Positions 7,846 to 14,672 of a DNA stretch of 15,370 nucleotides are shown in pieces. The stretch is from DATFMH01 sp035267045. GTDB lineage: Bacteria > Bacteroidota > Rhodothermia > Balneolales > DATFMH01. Below the pieces are notes generated by a model. It searched no databases and was not told where the DNA came from. It worked only from the letters and a program-made list of their open reading frames with translations. Within the stretch, counting starts at the first letter, position 1. Every line of letters begins with the position of its first letter. The DNA lies in NCBI GenBank assembly GCA_035267045.1, contig DATFMH010000150.1, positions 1 through 15,370 of the forward strand, written 5' to 3'. A program made the position numbers and the translations under genes.

Positions 7846-8241
7846 ATGAAACGACAAAACATTGCATCAGGTACGAAGTGGGAACCCATTATCGGTTACT
7901 CACGAGCGGTTCGTGCTGGAAATCAGGTTTGGGTATCAGGAACAACGGCTACGGATCAATATGGGAATATTGTTGGAGGAAATGATGTGTATGCCCAAAC
8001 TATTCAAACATTAAAAAATATTGAAACAGCTCTTCAAAAAGCAGGGGCCCGGATGAGTGACATAGTCAGAACCCGCATTTATGTTCTCGATATCGACAGA
8101 GACTGGGAAAGCATCGGTAAGGCTCATGGTGAATACTTCAAGAATATCAGACCAGCTACATCGATGGTGGAAATAAAACGGTTAATACTGCCTGAAATGC
8201 TTGTGGAGATTGAAGCGGTAGCTGTGTTACGGGAATCATGA
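7846..8241 (+). CDS. Rid-family (YjgF/YER057c/UK114) protein lacking the RidA catalytic arginine
   Basis: A 131-residue member of the Rid superfamily of small trimeric proteins. Family marks: VWVSGTTA (28-35), YAQTIQTLKNIETALQKAGA (49-68), IVRTRIYVLDI (73-83) and the C-terminal MLVEIEAVAV (118-127). Archetypal RidA hydrolyses reactive enamines/imines such as 2-aminoacrylate released by PLP enzymes, using Arg105 (PARSCVEV in E. coli). The aligned segment here is PATSMVEI, with Thr105. That places it with the non-RidA subfamilies, which lack the arginine and are not expected to show that deaminase activity, so the symbol ridA is withheld. The ATG at 7846 has no strong ribosome-binding site. The flanking spacers of 288 and 200 bases carry related repeats. 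The partner enzyme is unknown. Confidence 0.9.
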   Translation: MKRQNIASGTKWEPIIGYSRAVRAGNQVWVSGTTATDQYGNIVGGNDVYAQTIQTLKNIETALQKAGARMSDIVRTRIYVLDIDRDWESIGKAHGEYFKNIRPATSMVEIKRLILPEMLVEIEAVAVLRES

Positions 8242-8260
8242 TCATCTAATTAAAGATCAT
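8238..8260 (+). terminator. Weak stem-loop at the end of the Rid gene
   Basis: ATGATC (8238-8243, overlapping the stop codon) can pair with GATCAT (8255-8260) across an 11-base loop, followed by AAATTTTAAT. The stem is short and AT-rich and the tail is not a clean T-run, so termination here is only possible. Confidence 0.25.
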
Positions 8261-8316
8261 AAATTTTAATAAAGATACTTGACGGGAAACGATCTTTTAA
8301 GATATTTCATTAAAAT

Positions 8317-8358
8317 GAGTTATTGAGTTTATTAAGTTATTAAGTGTATTGAGTAATT
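8317..8358 (+). repeat. Degenerate 8-9 base tandem repeat, 5 units (RAGTTATT-like)
   Basis: Five consecutive units begin at 8317, 8325, 8334, 8342 and 8351 with lengths 8, 9, 8, 9 and 8. The consensus is RAGT(K)TATT, each unit starting GAG or AAG and ending ATT. The regular alternation suggests decay of a once more uniform array. Confidence 0.65.
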
Positions 8359-8365
8359 GCGGACT

Positions 8366-8383
8366 CCGTTTTCCGGTTTCCGT
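8366..8383 (+). repeat. 18-base direct repeat, copy 2 (upstream of folB)
   Basis: Exact second copy of CCGTTTTCCGGTTTCCGT (first copy 7761-7778), offset by 605 bases. It directly follows the 8-9 base tandem array. Confidence 0.8.
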
Positions 8384-8391
8384 ACTTATAT

Positions 8392-8423
8392 AAATCTGCT
8401 AAAATCCGCGTTAATCTGCGGCT
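8392..8423 (+). repeat. Degenerate tandem repeat around AATCYGCG
   Basis: Three related stretches, AAATCTGCT (8392-8400), AAAATCCGCGTT (8401-8412) and AATCTGCGGCT (8413-8423), share an AATCYGC core. They sit in the last 50 bases before the folB start and could lie within its promoter or leader. Confidence 0.5.
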
Positions 8424-8441
8424 AATAAATAATCAAACATT

Positions 8442-8804
8442 ATGACGGGTAAACTACTGGAAATCGAAATAAAAAATTTACGACTGCGAACCATTATTGG
8501 TTTTAACGATTGGGAGCGGGAGAAACCCCAGGACGTTATCATCTCTGTCCGGGTGACATATGATGCGGCAAAGGCCATTGAAACGGATGATGTGGAGCAT
8601 GCCGTGGACTACAAAACCATCACCAAGACTATCATTAAGAAAGTGGAAGACTCAAGCTTTAATTTGTTGGAATCCCTTGCAGACATGATTTACCAAACAA
8701 TCCACTCATTTGCCGGTGTATTAAAAGTCAATGTCACAGTGGAAAAACCCCATTGCCTGCGATTCTGTGACAATGTAATTGTCAGGTTATCGGATGATGG
8801 CTAA
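8442..8804 (+). CDS. folB: Dihydroneopterin aldolase / dihydroneopterin-triphosphate epimerase family (FolB/FolX)
   Basis: This cytosolic enzyme acts on dihydroneopterin: FolB splits it to 6-hydroxymethyl-dihydropterin plus glycolaldehyde, while FolX epimerises the triphosphate to the monapterin form. The 120 residues cover the whole tunnelling fold. Candidate active-site residues are Glu25 in IGFNDWEREKPQ, Tyr57 in HAVDYKTIT, Glu77 in FNLLESLAD and Lys102 in VEKPHCL. The first and last segments look FolB-like (DWE, KP), but the IKNLRLRT start and DYKTITKTIIKKVE resemble E. coli FolX, so the exact reaction is open. The next gene, folK, uses the FolB product and overlaps this frame by 11 bases, which favours the aldolase role. 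Its upstream spacer carries the tandem repeats and the 18-mer. Confidence 0.88.
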   Translation: MTGKLLEIEIKNLRLRTIIGFNDWEREKPQDVIISVRVTYDAAKAIETDDVEHAVDYKTITKTIIKKVEDSSFNLLESLADMIYQTIHSFAGVLKVNVTVEKPHCLRFCDNVIVRLSDDG

Positions 8805-9171
8805 TCACCGTGTTATAATATCGATTGGTTCTAATATCGATCCGGAAAAGAATGTGAAAAGAGCTTTACAAAGGCTTGAACAGATCGTTAAGGTCCGGCG
8901 AAAGTCGACATTTACCTATACTAAACCGCTCATTTTCAAGGATCAGCCCGAATTTCTCAATGGGGTGGTCCTTGTGGAAACCTCTTGGGATAAAGAGGAA
9001 CTGGATCAACAATTGAAAGTGATCGAAAAAGAAACAGGGCGCATTCGGACACTTAATAAAAACGGCCCGCGAACCATCGATCTGGATATCATCATTTTTG
9101 ACGGCAAGGTAGTTGACAATGATTATTACGAACGGGAATTTCTGCGACAATTCGTTAAAGAAATAACATAG
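8794..9171 (+). CDS. folK: 2-amino-4-hydroxy-6-hydroxymethyldihydropteridine pyrophosphokinase (HPPK), short form
   Basis: This enzyme transfers pyrophosphate from ATP to 6-hydroxymethyl-dihydropterin, the step before dihydropteroate synthase in folate synthesis. HPPK marks are clear: VIISIGSNIDP at the start, FLNGVVLVET in the middle, then IEKETGRIR, and PRTIDLDIIIFD with the two magnesium-binding aspartates. The protein has about 125 residues against the usual 150-170. The normal C-terminal segment with the 'HP...R.FVL.PL' motif is replaced by a short charged tail (YEREFLRQFVKEIT), yet the catalytic core is present. The start at 8794 (first of an ATGATG pair) is preferred because CAGG lies 7 bases upstream. 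An in-frame ATG at 8779 would only add residues inside folB. The 11-base overlap with the folB end indicates translational coupling. Confidence 0.9.
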   Translation: MMANHRVIISIGSNIDPEKNVKRALQRLEQIVKVRRKSTFTYTKPLIFKDQPEFLNGVVLVETSWDKEELDQQLKVIEKETGRIRTLNKNGPRTIDLDIIIFDGKVVDNDYYEREFLRQFVKEIT

Positions 9172-9214
9172 GGTTTGTAAGTGTTCGAGTGTACAGGCAG
9201 CATGCTAAATGCTT

Positions 9215-9245
9215 CAGGAAAATACGCTATTCATTTGTTTTCCTG
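9215..9245 (+). terminator. Stem-loop after folK, possible terminator
   Basis: CAGGAAAA (9215-9222) pairs perfectly with TTTTCCTG (9238-9245) across a 15-base loop, 44 bases past the folK stop. No T-run follows the stem, so termination would be inefficient or factor-dependent. It could equally be a leader structure of the next gene. Confidence 0.35.
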
Positions 9246-9299
9246 CCATATATCTTTATTCTACTTACAATGGGATAAATCAAAAAAACCTGTTCTTAA

Positions 9300-10751
9300 A
9301 TGCTTGCTCAATTATACCATTCCAATTATTGGATAAGCCGTTTAATTATTGAACGGGCAATGGGCATTGTTTACCTGATCGCTTTTACGGTTGCCCTAAA
9401 CCAATTTCGACCTCTTGTTGGTGAAAAAGGGCTATTGCCCGCAACTATCTTTATTAAAAAAATCCCGTTCCGTCGCTCACCAAGTCTTTTCCAATGGTAT
9501 TATTCTGATTACTTATTGCGACTTGTAGCCTGGACCGGAATATTTCTGTCTATAATTTTGATAACAGGTTTGCTGGATGATGTACCCATATGGACATATA
9601 TGTCAGCCTGGTTTCTTTTATGGGTCTTTTACCTCTCTATCGTCAATGTAGGACAAATCTTCTACGGCTATGGTTGGGAATCACTTCTATTGGAATCCGG
9701 TTTTTACACTATATTTTTGGGTCCGCTTAATATGGCAACCTCTGTACTTGTTATCTGGATCCTCCGATGGCTGGTATTCCGGGTAGAGTTTGGAGCAGGA
9801 CTAATAAAAATGAGAGGGGACCGATGTTGGCGGGAGCTGACCTGTATGAATTATCATCATGAAACACAGCCCTTTCCAAACCCCCTCAGTCGTTATTTTC
9901 ACCATGTTCCAAGTCCGCTTCATCGCTTTGAGACATTCTCCAATCATGTGGTTCAATTGTTTATCGTATGGGGCCTTTTTGCTCCACAGCCGATAGCTTC
10001 CATAGCGGCAATACTTATTATTTGCTCGCAACTTTACCTTATCATCAGCGGAAATTATGCCTGGCTAAACTGGCTGACAGTCATTTTGGCTCTCAGCGGT
10101 TTTAGTGACAAATTTCTTCAACATCTCATTCCGCTGAATGTTCCAACTGTTTATGCGATTACCTTACCCTATCAGGCTCTAATTTATCTATTAACCATTA
10201 TTGTCGCATATATGAGTATCGGTCCGATAAAGAATATGATCTCAAGAAACCAGGCCATGAACCGGAGTTTTAATCCATTACACCTGGTGAATACGTACGG
10301 AGCATTCGGTAGTGTCACAAGGGAACGGTATGAGATTATTATTGAGGGAACGAATGATGAAAATGTTGACAAGAAAACGGAATGGAAAGCATACGAATTC
10401 AAAGGCAAACCGGGCGATACCAGGCGACGTTCTTCACAAGTAGCTCCATATCATCTGCGTATCGATTGGCAAATGTGGTTTGCCGCATTAGAACCAAGTC
10501 ATCGTCCGACCTGGTTTTATCGGTTTGTGTTACGATTGCTCCAAAATGATAAACAAACGTTGAAACTAATTCGTTATAATCCTTTCGGTGATGATGCACC
10601 ACGTTTTATCCGTGCGCGGCTCTTTTTGTATAGATATTCCACTTCCCGTGAACGAAAGGAAAATGGACAGTGGTGGAACAGAACATATTTACAGGATTAT
10701 TTGCGACCGGTAAGCCTGAAAGATTTCGAAAACTTCCTTTATTATTTTTGA
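9300..10751 (+). CDS. Lipase maturation factor family membrane protein (LMF1-like)
   Basis: A 483-residue polytopic membrane protein homologous to vertebrate LMF1/LMF2, in which LMF1 is an ER factor needed to fold dimeric lipases. The bacterial role is not established. Family landmarks: GWESLLLESGF (125-135), FGAGLIKMRGDRCWRELT (164-181), HHETQPFPNPLSRYFHH (186-202), SGNYAWLNWLT (250-260), LVNTYGAFGSVTRERYE (329-345) and the soluble C-terminal part with YEFKGKPGD and LRIDWQMWFAAL. Several membrane helices lie between about 20 and 308, and the C-terminal third is soluble. The length is usual for bacterial members and the protein appears intact. No strong ribosome-binding site precedes the ATG. 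The stop is 3 bases from the ygiD-like start, so the two are almost certainly one operon. Confidence 0.93.
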   Translation: MLAQLYHSNYWISRLIIERAMGIVYLIAFTVALNQFRPLVGEKGLLPATIFIKKIPFRRSPSLFQWYYSDYLLRLVAWTGIFLSIILITGLLDDVPIWTYMSAWFLLWVFYLSIVNVGQIFYGYGWESLLLESGFYTIFLGPLNMATSVLVIWILRWLVFRVEFGAGLIKMRGDRCWRELTCMNYHHETQPFPNPLSRYFHHVPSPLHRFETFSNHVVQLFIVWGLFAPQPIASIAAILIICSQLYLIISGNYAWLNWLTVILALSGFSDKFLQHLIPLNVPTVYAITLPYQALIYLLTIIVAYMSIGPIKNMISRNQAMNRSFNPLHLVNTYGAFGSVTRERYEIIIEGTNDENVDKKTEWKAYEFKGKPGDTRRRSSQVAPYHLRIDWQMWFAALEPSHRPTWFYRFVLRLLQNDKQTLKLIRYNPFGDDAPRFIRARLFLYRYSTSRERKENGQWWNRTYLQDYLRPVSLKDFENFLYYF

Positions 10752-10754
10752 ACC

Positions 10755-11570
10755 ATGGACTCTCATAAACTGTATGACATATTAAAAAATTTTCCCTCTT
10801 CCGGGAAAATGCCGGCCTTATTTATCGGACACGGAAATCCGATGAATGCGATAAATAAAAATAAATTTAGCAAATCATGGATAGATCTGGGAAAACAACT
10901 CCCGAAGCCTAATGCTATTTTGTCCATTTCCGCACATTGGATCACTCCCGGAGAAATTAAAGTAACAGCCATGGAATCCCCCAAAACCATTCATGATTTT
11001 TATGGTTTCCCGGAAAAACTGTTTCAACAAGAGTATCCGGCTCCCGGAGCCACTGAATATGCAGCTCAAACAATCGATTTAATACAAAGAGCCCATGTTC
11101 AAACTGATCATAATTGGGGCCTGGATCATGGAACATGGTCCGTCTTACTGAGGATGTACCCTGACGCCAATATACCAGTTTTCCAGTTAAGCCTGGACTA
11201 TTCCAAACCTCCGGAATATCACTATGAATTAGCCCGGGATTTAAAAACGCTCAGGAATAAAGGCGTATTAATTATAGGAAGTGGAAATATGGTTCATAAT
11301 TTGCGTACAATGAGAATGGATGGCGAGCCATACGCCTGGGCCATTGAATTTGACCAAACGATCACTGCCTTTATTAACGACCGTGATTTTAAAAGCGCAG
11401 TCGAATTCCAAAAACTCGAAAATCTTGCCGGGTTGGCACAGCCTACACACGATCATTATTTACCACTTATTTATATACTTGCCCTTGCTGATAACCAATC
11501 TGAAATAGCTTTTTTTAATGAAGACTTTGATCTTTCGTCCATATCAATGAGATCTTTCATCATCAATTGA
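10755..11570 (+). CDS. ygiD: 4,5-DOPA dioxygenase extradiol-like protein (YgiD/LigB family)
   Basis: A class III extradiol ring-cleavage dioxygenase of the YgiD type. Plant and bacterial relatives open the ring of L-DOPA to a betalamic-acid precursor, but the natural substrate in most bacteria is unknown. Candidate metal and active-site histidines are all present: His26 in LFIGHGNPMNAI, His61 in SISAHW, His125 in GLDHGTWSVL, His181 in GSGNMVHNL, and His232/His234 in PTHDHYLPLIYILAL. The 271-residue length is normal for the family. The start at 10755 is 3 bases after the upstream stop, so translation probably depends on the LMF-like gene. The protein is cytosolic, with no signal peptide. A small palindromic stem overlaps its stop codon. 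Confidence 0.93.
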   Translation: MDSHKLYDILKNFPSSGKMPALFIGHGNPMNAINKNKFSKSWIDLGKQLPKPNAILSISAHWITPGEIKVTAMESPKTIHDFYGFPEKLFQQEYPAPGATEYAAQTIDLIQRAHVQTDHNWGLDHGTWSVLLRMYPDANIPVFQLSLDYSKPPEYHYELARDLKTLRNKGVLIIGSGNMVHNLRTMRMDGEPYAWAIEFDQTITAFINDRDFKSAVEFQKLENLAGLAQPTHDHYLPLIYILALADNQSEIAFFNEDFDLSSISMRSFIIN

Positions 11571-11578
11571 TGATTTTT
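11559..11578 (+). terminator. Probable terminator at the end of the LMF-ygiD operon
   Basis: ATCATC (11559-11564) pairs with GATGAT (11569-11574) around AATT, overlapping the stop codon, and a run of five T (11574-11578) follows. The stem is short and AT-rich, so strength is uncertain. Confidence 0.4.
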
Positions 11579-11752
11579 AAATTACTATTTTTAGTTCAAC
11601 TTCACCGTTCTCTTTTATCTTCTTGATACATAATGGGATAATTAGTCATCATTCCTACGATAATTACAGGTTTATCCTCACAATTAACGGGTGATTTTTT
11701 TAATAAAATTATATTATAGCACCATAAAATAGCAATCATTAGTATTGTGAAC

Positions 11753-12559
11753 ATGAAGATCAGGCACCACAAGCACTTCACCTATTTATATCCATTATGG
11801 CTTTTACTGTTAATCTCAGGTTGTGGTGTTGTAGATAGCAACAAGAATGTTGAAAGTACCGACCAAATCGCTACAGCCGAATTCTCTTATGAAGTAAACA
11901 TCACGAATCAACAACGGTTAATCCTGAATGGTATCAATGGGCCAATACAAATAGACGGTCGTCCCGGTATCTCCAAAGTGACCATAATTGGTGAACGCCG
12001 TGTAGGTTCTGAAACAATGACAGACGCCGAAGACCACCTGCAGGAATTAGAGGTCAAAGTTGAGGATGGCAATGATCAAATCGTTGTTCAAACCATACAA
12101 CCGGATCAAACTCGCGGCCGGTTGTACGAAGTGAACTATATCATTGCAGTACCGGATAGTATGAACATTTATGTTACAGATATTAACGGTAACATAGTCA
12201 TATCAGATATGGCAGATACTACAATGGCACAGAATATTAATGGCGAAATTGAATTAACAAACTTAACGGGAAACTCTTACGCCAGTGTGAATAATGGCAC
12301 CATTACAAGTTCGATAAACCCGCCAATAAACGGCCTGCTAATTCAATATATCATAAATGGTACTATTAATTTAGTTATACCAACATCTACCTCAGCAGAA
12401 TTTGAAGCCACAAACTATAATGGATCTATTAACTTGAATAATTTGAACTTACAAAACCCGACACAAACGAATATTGCACTCACAGGCACCCTGGGAGCCG
12501 GAGAAGGATCCATTGTATTAGGTATTGTCAGTGGAACTATTAACCTAACCGGCTATTAA
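11753..12559 (+). CDS. DUF4097-like beta-repeat lipoprotein
   Basis: A predicted lipoprotein of 268 residues. The ATG at 11753 begins directly at a signal peptide (MKIRHHKHF, hydrophobic PLWLLLLI, lipobox ISGC, Cys24). A GTG two codons upstream (11747) is an alternative. After a Ser/Asn-rich linker the protein is almost all beta-strand, with a recurring Asn-Gly-x-Ile turn: INGPIQ, INGNIV, INGEIE, NNGTIT, INGTIN, YNGSIN and SGTIN, at intervals of about 18-22 residues in the C-terminal half. This is the pattern of DUF4097/head-GIN-like putative adhesins, thought to fold as a parallel beta-solenoid. No catalytic motif is visible. The function is unknown; surface or periplasmic location is inferred from the lipobox. 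It is probably monocistronic. Confidence 0.8.
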   Translation: MKIRHHKHFTYLYPLWLLLLISGCGVVDSNKNVESTDQIATAEFSYEVNITNQQRLILNGINGPIQIDGRPGISKVTIIGERRVGSETMTDAEDHLQELEVKVEDGNDQIVVQTIQPDQTRGRLYEVNYIIAVPDSMNIYVTDINGNIVISDMADTTMAQNINGEIELTNLTGNSYASVNNGTITSSINPPINGLLIQYIINGTINLVIPTSTSAEFEATNYNGSINLNNLNLQNPTQTNIALTGTLGAGEGSIVLGIVSGTINLTGY

Positions 12560-12710
12560 TCACTGCCGGTATATTTTAAATACAGACAGCGTTGGTCTCT
12601 TCATCTACATTGCTCTTCTTTTATTTTCTTGCCAATTTATGATTTAAAATTTTGTATTGTATGGTGTCTTTTAACCGTTAGAAATAGGATGGATGGAGAA
12701 TTAACGACAT

Positions 12711-13583
12711 ATGAGTAGCATCGCTTTTCTCACAATGGATAGTCTTGAAGGATTTGTGAGTTATGATCACCTGGCTGTTCCTGCATTAAATGATTTAAAT
12801 CACGAAGTCCGGTTTGTCTCATGGCGGCAGCCGGCCGACTGGAATCAATATGATATGGTGATCCTTCGCACAACCTGGGATTATCAAAACGACCTGGATT
12901 CTTTTCTTGATGTACTACAAGAGATTCATAATTCCGAGACCATTCTTGAAAATTCCATAGATCTGGTAAAATGGAATATTGAAAAAAACTACCTCCGTGA
13001 ACTGGATCAAAAGGGAAATCCTATTGTTCCGACAATTTGGGAGACCGGAAGTTTTAAAGTAGATGACGTCTCTAATTATTATGATACATTCGATACGGAT
13101 CATCTTATAATTAAACCAACGGTAAGTGCCAATGCCGATAATACATTTTGGCTTAGAAAGAAAGCCATTGGAAAAGAACTGGAATCATTGCAAAAGATTT
13201 TTTCGCAGCGTTCTTTTATGGTTCAACCCTTCATGGAGTCTATCATCAACGAAGGTGAGTATTCTCTTTTTTATTTCAATGGAGAATACAGTCACAGTAT
13301 ACTCAAGACACCCAAAGAGCACGACTTCCGGGTTCAGGAGGAACACGGCGGCATTATTCGAACTGCCCGGCCAAATGATACGATGCTTCGTCGAGGGGAA
13401 AAGGCCATTCAGGCACTACCTGGCCTTCCACTTTATGCCCGCGTAGATTTCGTGCGGAATTCCGATAACGATTTCCTCATTATGGAGATGGAATTGATCG
13501 AACCATCACTTTACTTCTCATATGATAAGGAATCACCAGAACACTTCGCCCGGGCCGTAGATGAACGATTAAAGGTTATATAA
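12711..13583 (+). CDS. ATP-grasp domain ligase of unknown substrate
   Basis: A 290-residue ATP-grasp enzyme, a family that activates a carboxylate as acyl phosphate and joins it to an amine or thiol. Visible parts: an N-terminal pre-ATP-grasp region with VILRTTWDY (50-58), the nucleotide-binding Lys135 in LIIKPTVSANADNTF, the hinge FMVQPFMES (169-177), EGEYSLFYFNGEYSHSI (181-197), the glycine-containing FRVQEEHGG (206-214), and the metal-binding end LYARVDFV (Asp246) then MEMELIEPSLYF (Glu259/Glu261/Glu264). All expected residues are present, so it should be active. It resembles uncharacterised orphan ATP-grasp proteins with a glutathione-synthetase-like core. No carrier peptide, amidotransferase or transporter gene is next to it to reveal a substrate. 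A purine-rich GGATGGAGA lies about 16 bases upstream of the ATG, rather far for a ribosome-binding site. Confidence 0.85.
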   Translation: MSSIAFLTMDSLEGFVSYDHLAVPALNDLNHEVRFVSWRQPADWNQYDMVILRTTWDYQNDLDSFLDVLQEIHNSETILENSIDLVKWNIEKNYLRELDQKGNPIVPTIWETGSFKVDDVSNYYDTFDTDHLIIKPTVSANADNTFWLRKKAIGKELESLQKIFSQRSFMVQPFMESIINEGEYSLFYFNGEYSHSILKTPKEHDFRVQEEHGGIIRTARPNDTMLRRGEKAIQALPGLPLYARVDFVRNSDNDFLIMEMELIEPSLYFSYDKESPEHFARAVDERLKVI

Positions 13584-13694
13584 ACGAGATTTTATCCAGG
13601 CTGCCCAGAAGGCTAAATCAAAAACTGTTTCAAGTAAAATTATGTTTAAGAATTTAATAGATTTAGCCATTAGCCCGATCTTCTCCACCTTATT

Positions 13695-13724
13695 CCTCCC
13701 TGACATTAGGGAGGTCATTTGTTT
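13695..13724 (+). terminator. Terminator downstream of the ATP-grasp gene
   Basis: CCTCCCT (13695-13701) pairs perfectly with AGGGAGG (13708-13714) around a 6-base loop, followed on the plus strand by TCATTTGTTTT. The GC-rich stem and T-rich tail fit an intrinsic terminator in the plus direction, between convergent genes. Confidence 0.6.
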
Positions 13725-13742
13725 TAAACCACTCAATAAAAT

Positions 13743-13769
13743 CTCAATTATTTAGGTTACTAAATTGAG
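13743..13769 (-). terminator. Possible terminator of the UDG-like gene
   Basis: CTCAA (13743-13747) pairs with TTGAG (13765-13769), and TTTAG (13751-13755) with CTAAA (13760-13764), around a GTTA loop and with a 3-base bulge. Read on the minus strand it is followed by ATTTTATT. This would end the UDG-like transcript but is AT-rich and interrupted. Confidence 0.35.
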
Positions 13770-13803
13770 TCAAAAACTTTCTGGATGGCCTCCCTTTTAA
13801 TCA

Positions 13804-14496
13804 TTATACGGCGGCATCTTGTAATTTCGTCACATATTCATGGATGAAAAATTTCATCTTTTTTCGCCGGTATTGCATGACCCAGCGGGGATGAGGTAAG
13901 GGAATAATTTTTTCAAAGAAATGATGTTTATTATTAAGTTTTGCAAAGTATTTGAAATTTTTCCCTTTACCCAGGCTAAAACAAGTGGTCTGTGAATCAA
14001 ATATATCCAATTGCTTGCGGATACTTCTGACAATGAAAGGTTCTGCCGCCTCTTCTAAATTGTTGTCGTCATAATAATTCAGGTTTTTACCATCACGCGT
14101 GAATCCCAATGGACATACAGCCGAAATAAAAAAATCCCTATAAAAATTTTCAGGGCCTTCATACTCATCAATCACTTCATACACAAACTGAGAAGATAAC
14201 TCCGGTTTCTTATCAAACACATTCTCTATTCCGCAGATCTCCTGTAAACGAATGGGATCCGTAAAGGGGACACCGGTCACGCCGGCACCAAATCGACCCG
14301 GATTTATGCCAAAAAGGAAAATCCGGGGACGTTTATCATGGTAAAAACGTTTATAAAATCGCCTGGCGGCATCCGCTGTTGAAGGATCTTCAAATGGATT
14401 CATGATCTCCACATCTTCAGGAACCTCGAAATCAGGATTAAGGGAGTAATAAAAATCCATGATCAATTCATCGGAAGTCGCATTTTCTCTATGCAT
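13804..14496 (-). CDS. Uracil-DNA glycosylase superfamily protein (SMUG2 / DUF4918-like)
   Basis: A predicted base-excision repair enzyme that removes uracil or related damaged bases from DNA. In the 230 residues the two signature loops are visible: the water-activating loop FGINPGRFGAGVTGVPFTDP (62-81), corresponding to GMNPGP...TGVPF of SMUG1, and the DNA-intercalating loop PLPHPRWVM (199-207, His202) corresponding to HPSPR. ISAVCPLGF (124-132) occupies the place of the SMUG1 NLCPL strand but lacks its preceding Asn. The form matches DUF4918/SMUG2-type proteins, common in Bacteroidota, rather than family 1 UDG. The ATG at 14496 opens a coding stretch without a clear signal or strong ribosome-binding site. 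It is monocistronic, convergent with the ATP-grasp gene and divergent from the gene at the right edge. Confidence 0.85.
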   Translation of the reverse strand: MHRENATSDELIMDFYYSLNPDFEVPEDVEIMNPFEDPSTADAARRFYKRFYHDKRPRIFLFGINPGRFGAGVTGVPFTDPIRLQEICGIENVFDKKPELSSQFVYEVIDEYEGPENFYRDFFISAVCPLGFTRDGKNLNYYDDNNLEEAAEPFIVRSIRKQLDIFDSQTTCFSLGKGKNFKYFAKLNNKHHFFEKIIPLPHPRWVMQYRRKKMKFFIHEYVTKLQDAAV

Positions 14497-14562
14497 ATCA
14501 TAAATCTTCTAAAATGTGATATTTAATTCCCAATAAAAGTAATAAAAGATATACAAAGGTTT

Positions 14563-14587
14563 ACTCATTACTCATTACCAACTATTC
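14563..14587 (+). repeat. Heptamer tandem repeat ACTCATT, 2 exact units plus a decayed one
   Basis: ACTCATT occurs at 14563-14569 and 14570-14576, followed after 4 bases by ACTATTC at 14581-14587. It lies in the divergent spacer between the UDG-like gene and the gene at 14673. Confidence 0.5.
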
Positions 14588-14672
14588 ATTGTAATAAACT
14601 ACTAACCGTTTGTTTCATACATTTTATTTCTGTAAAATAACACCAATAATCTTATGACTTTATTCTAATAAT

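Noticed and set aside
7716..7985. An 89-residue frame running from the repeat spacer into the Rid gene
   Set aside because: It covers decayed repeats and then the Rid coding sequence in another frame. The peptide is Cys/His/Arg-rich with no domain character.
7586..8423. Possible CRISPR array from the repeated units in the two spacers
   Set aside because: Units are 7-9 bases without spacers between them, the 18-mer has only two copies 605 bases apart with a gene between, and there are no cas genes.
5447..14496. A DNA-damage island linking dinB and the SMUG2-like gene
   Set aside because: They are 7 kb apart with unrelated genes between, and I found no shared operator. Proximity alone does not support a joint system.
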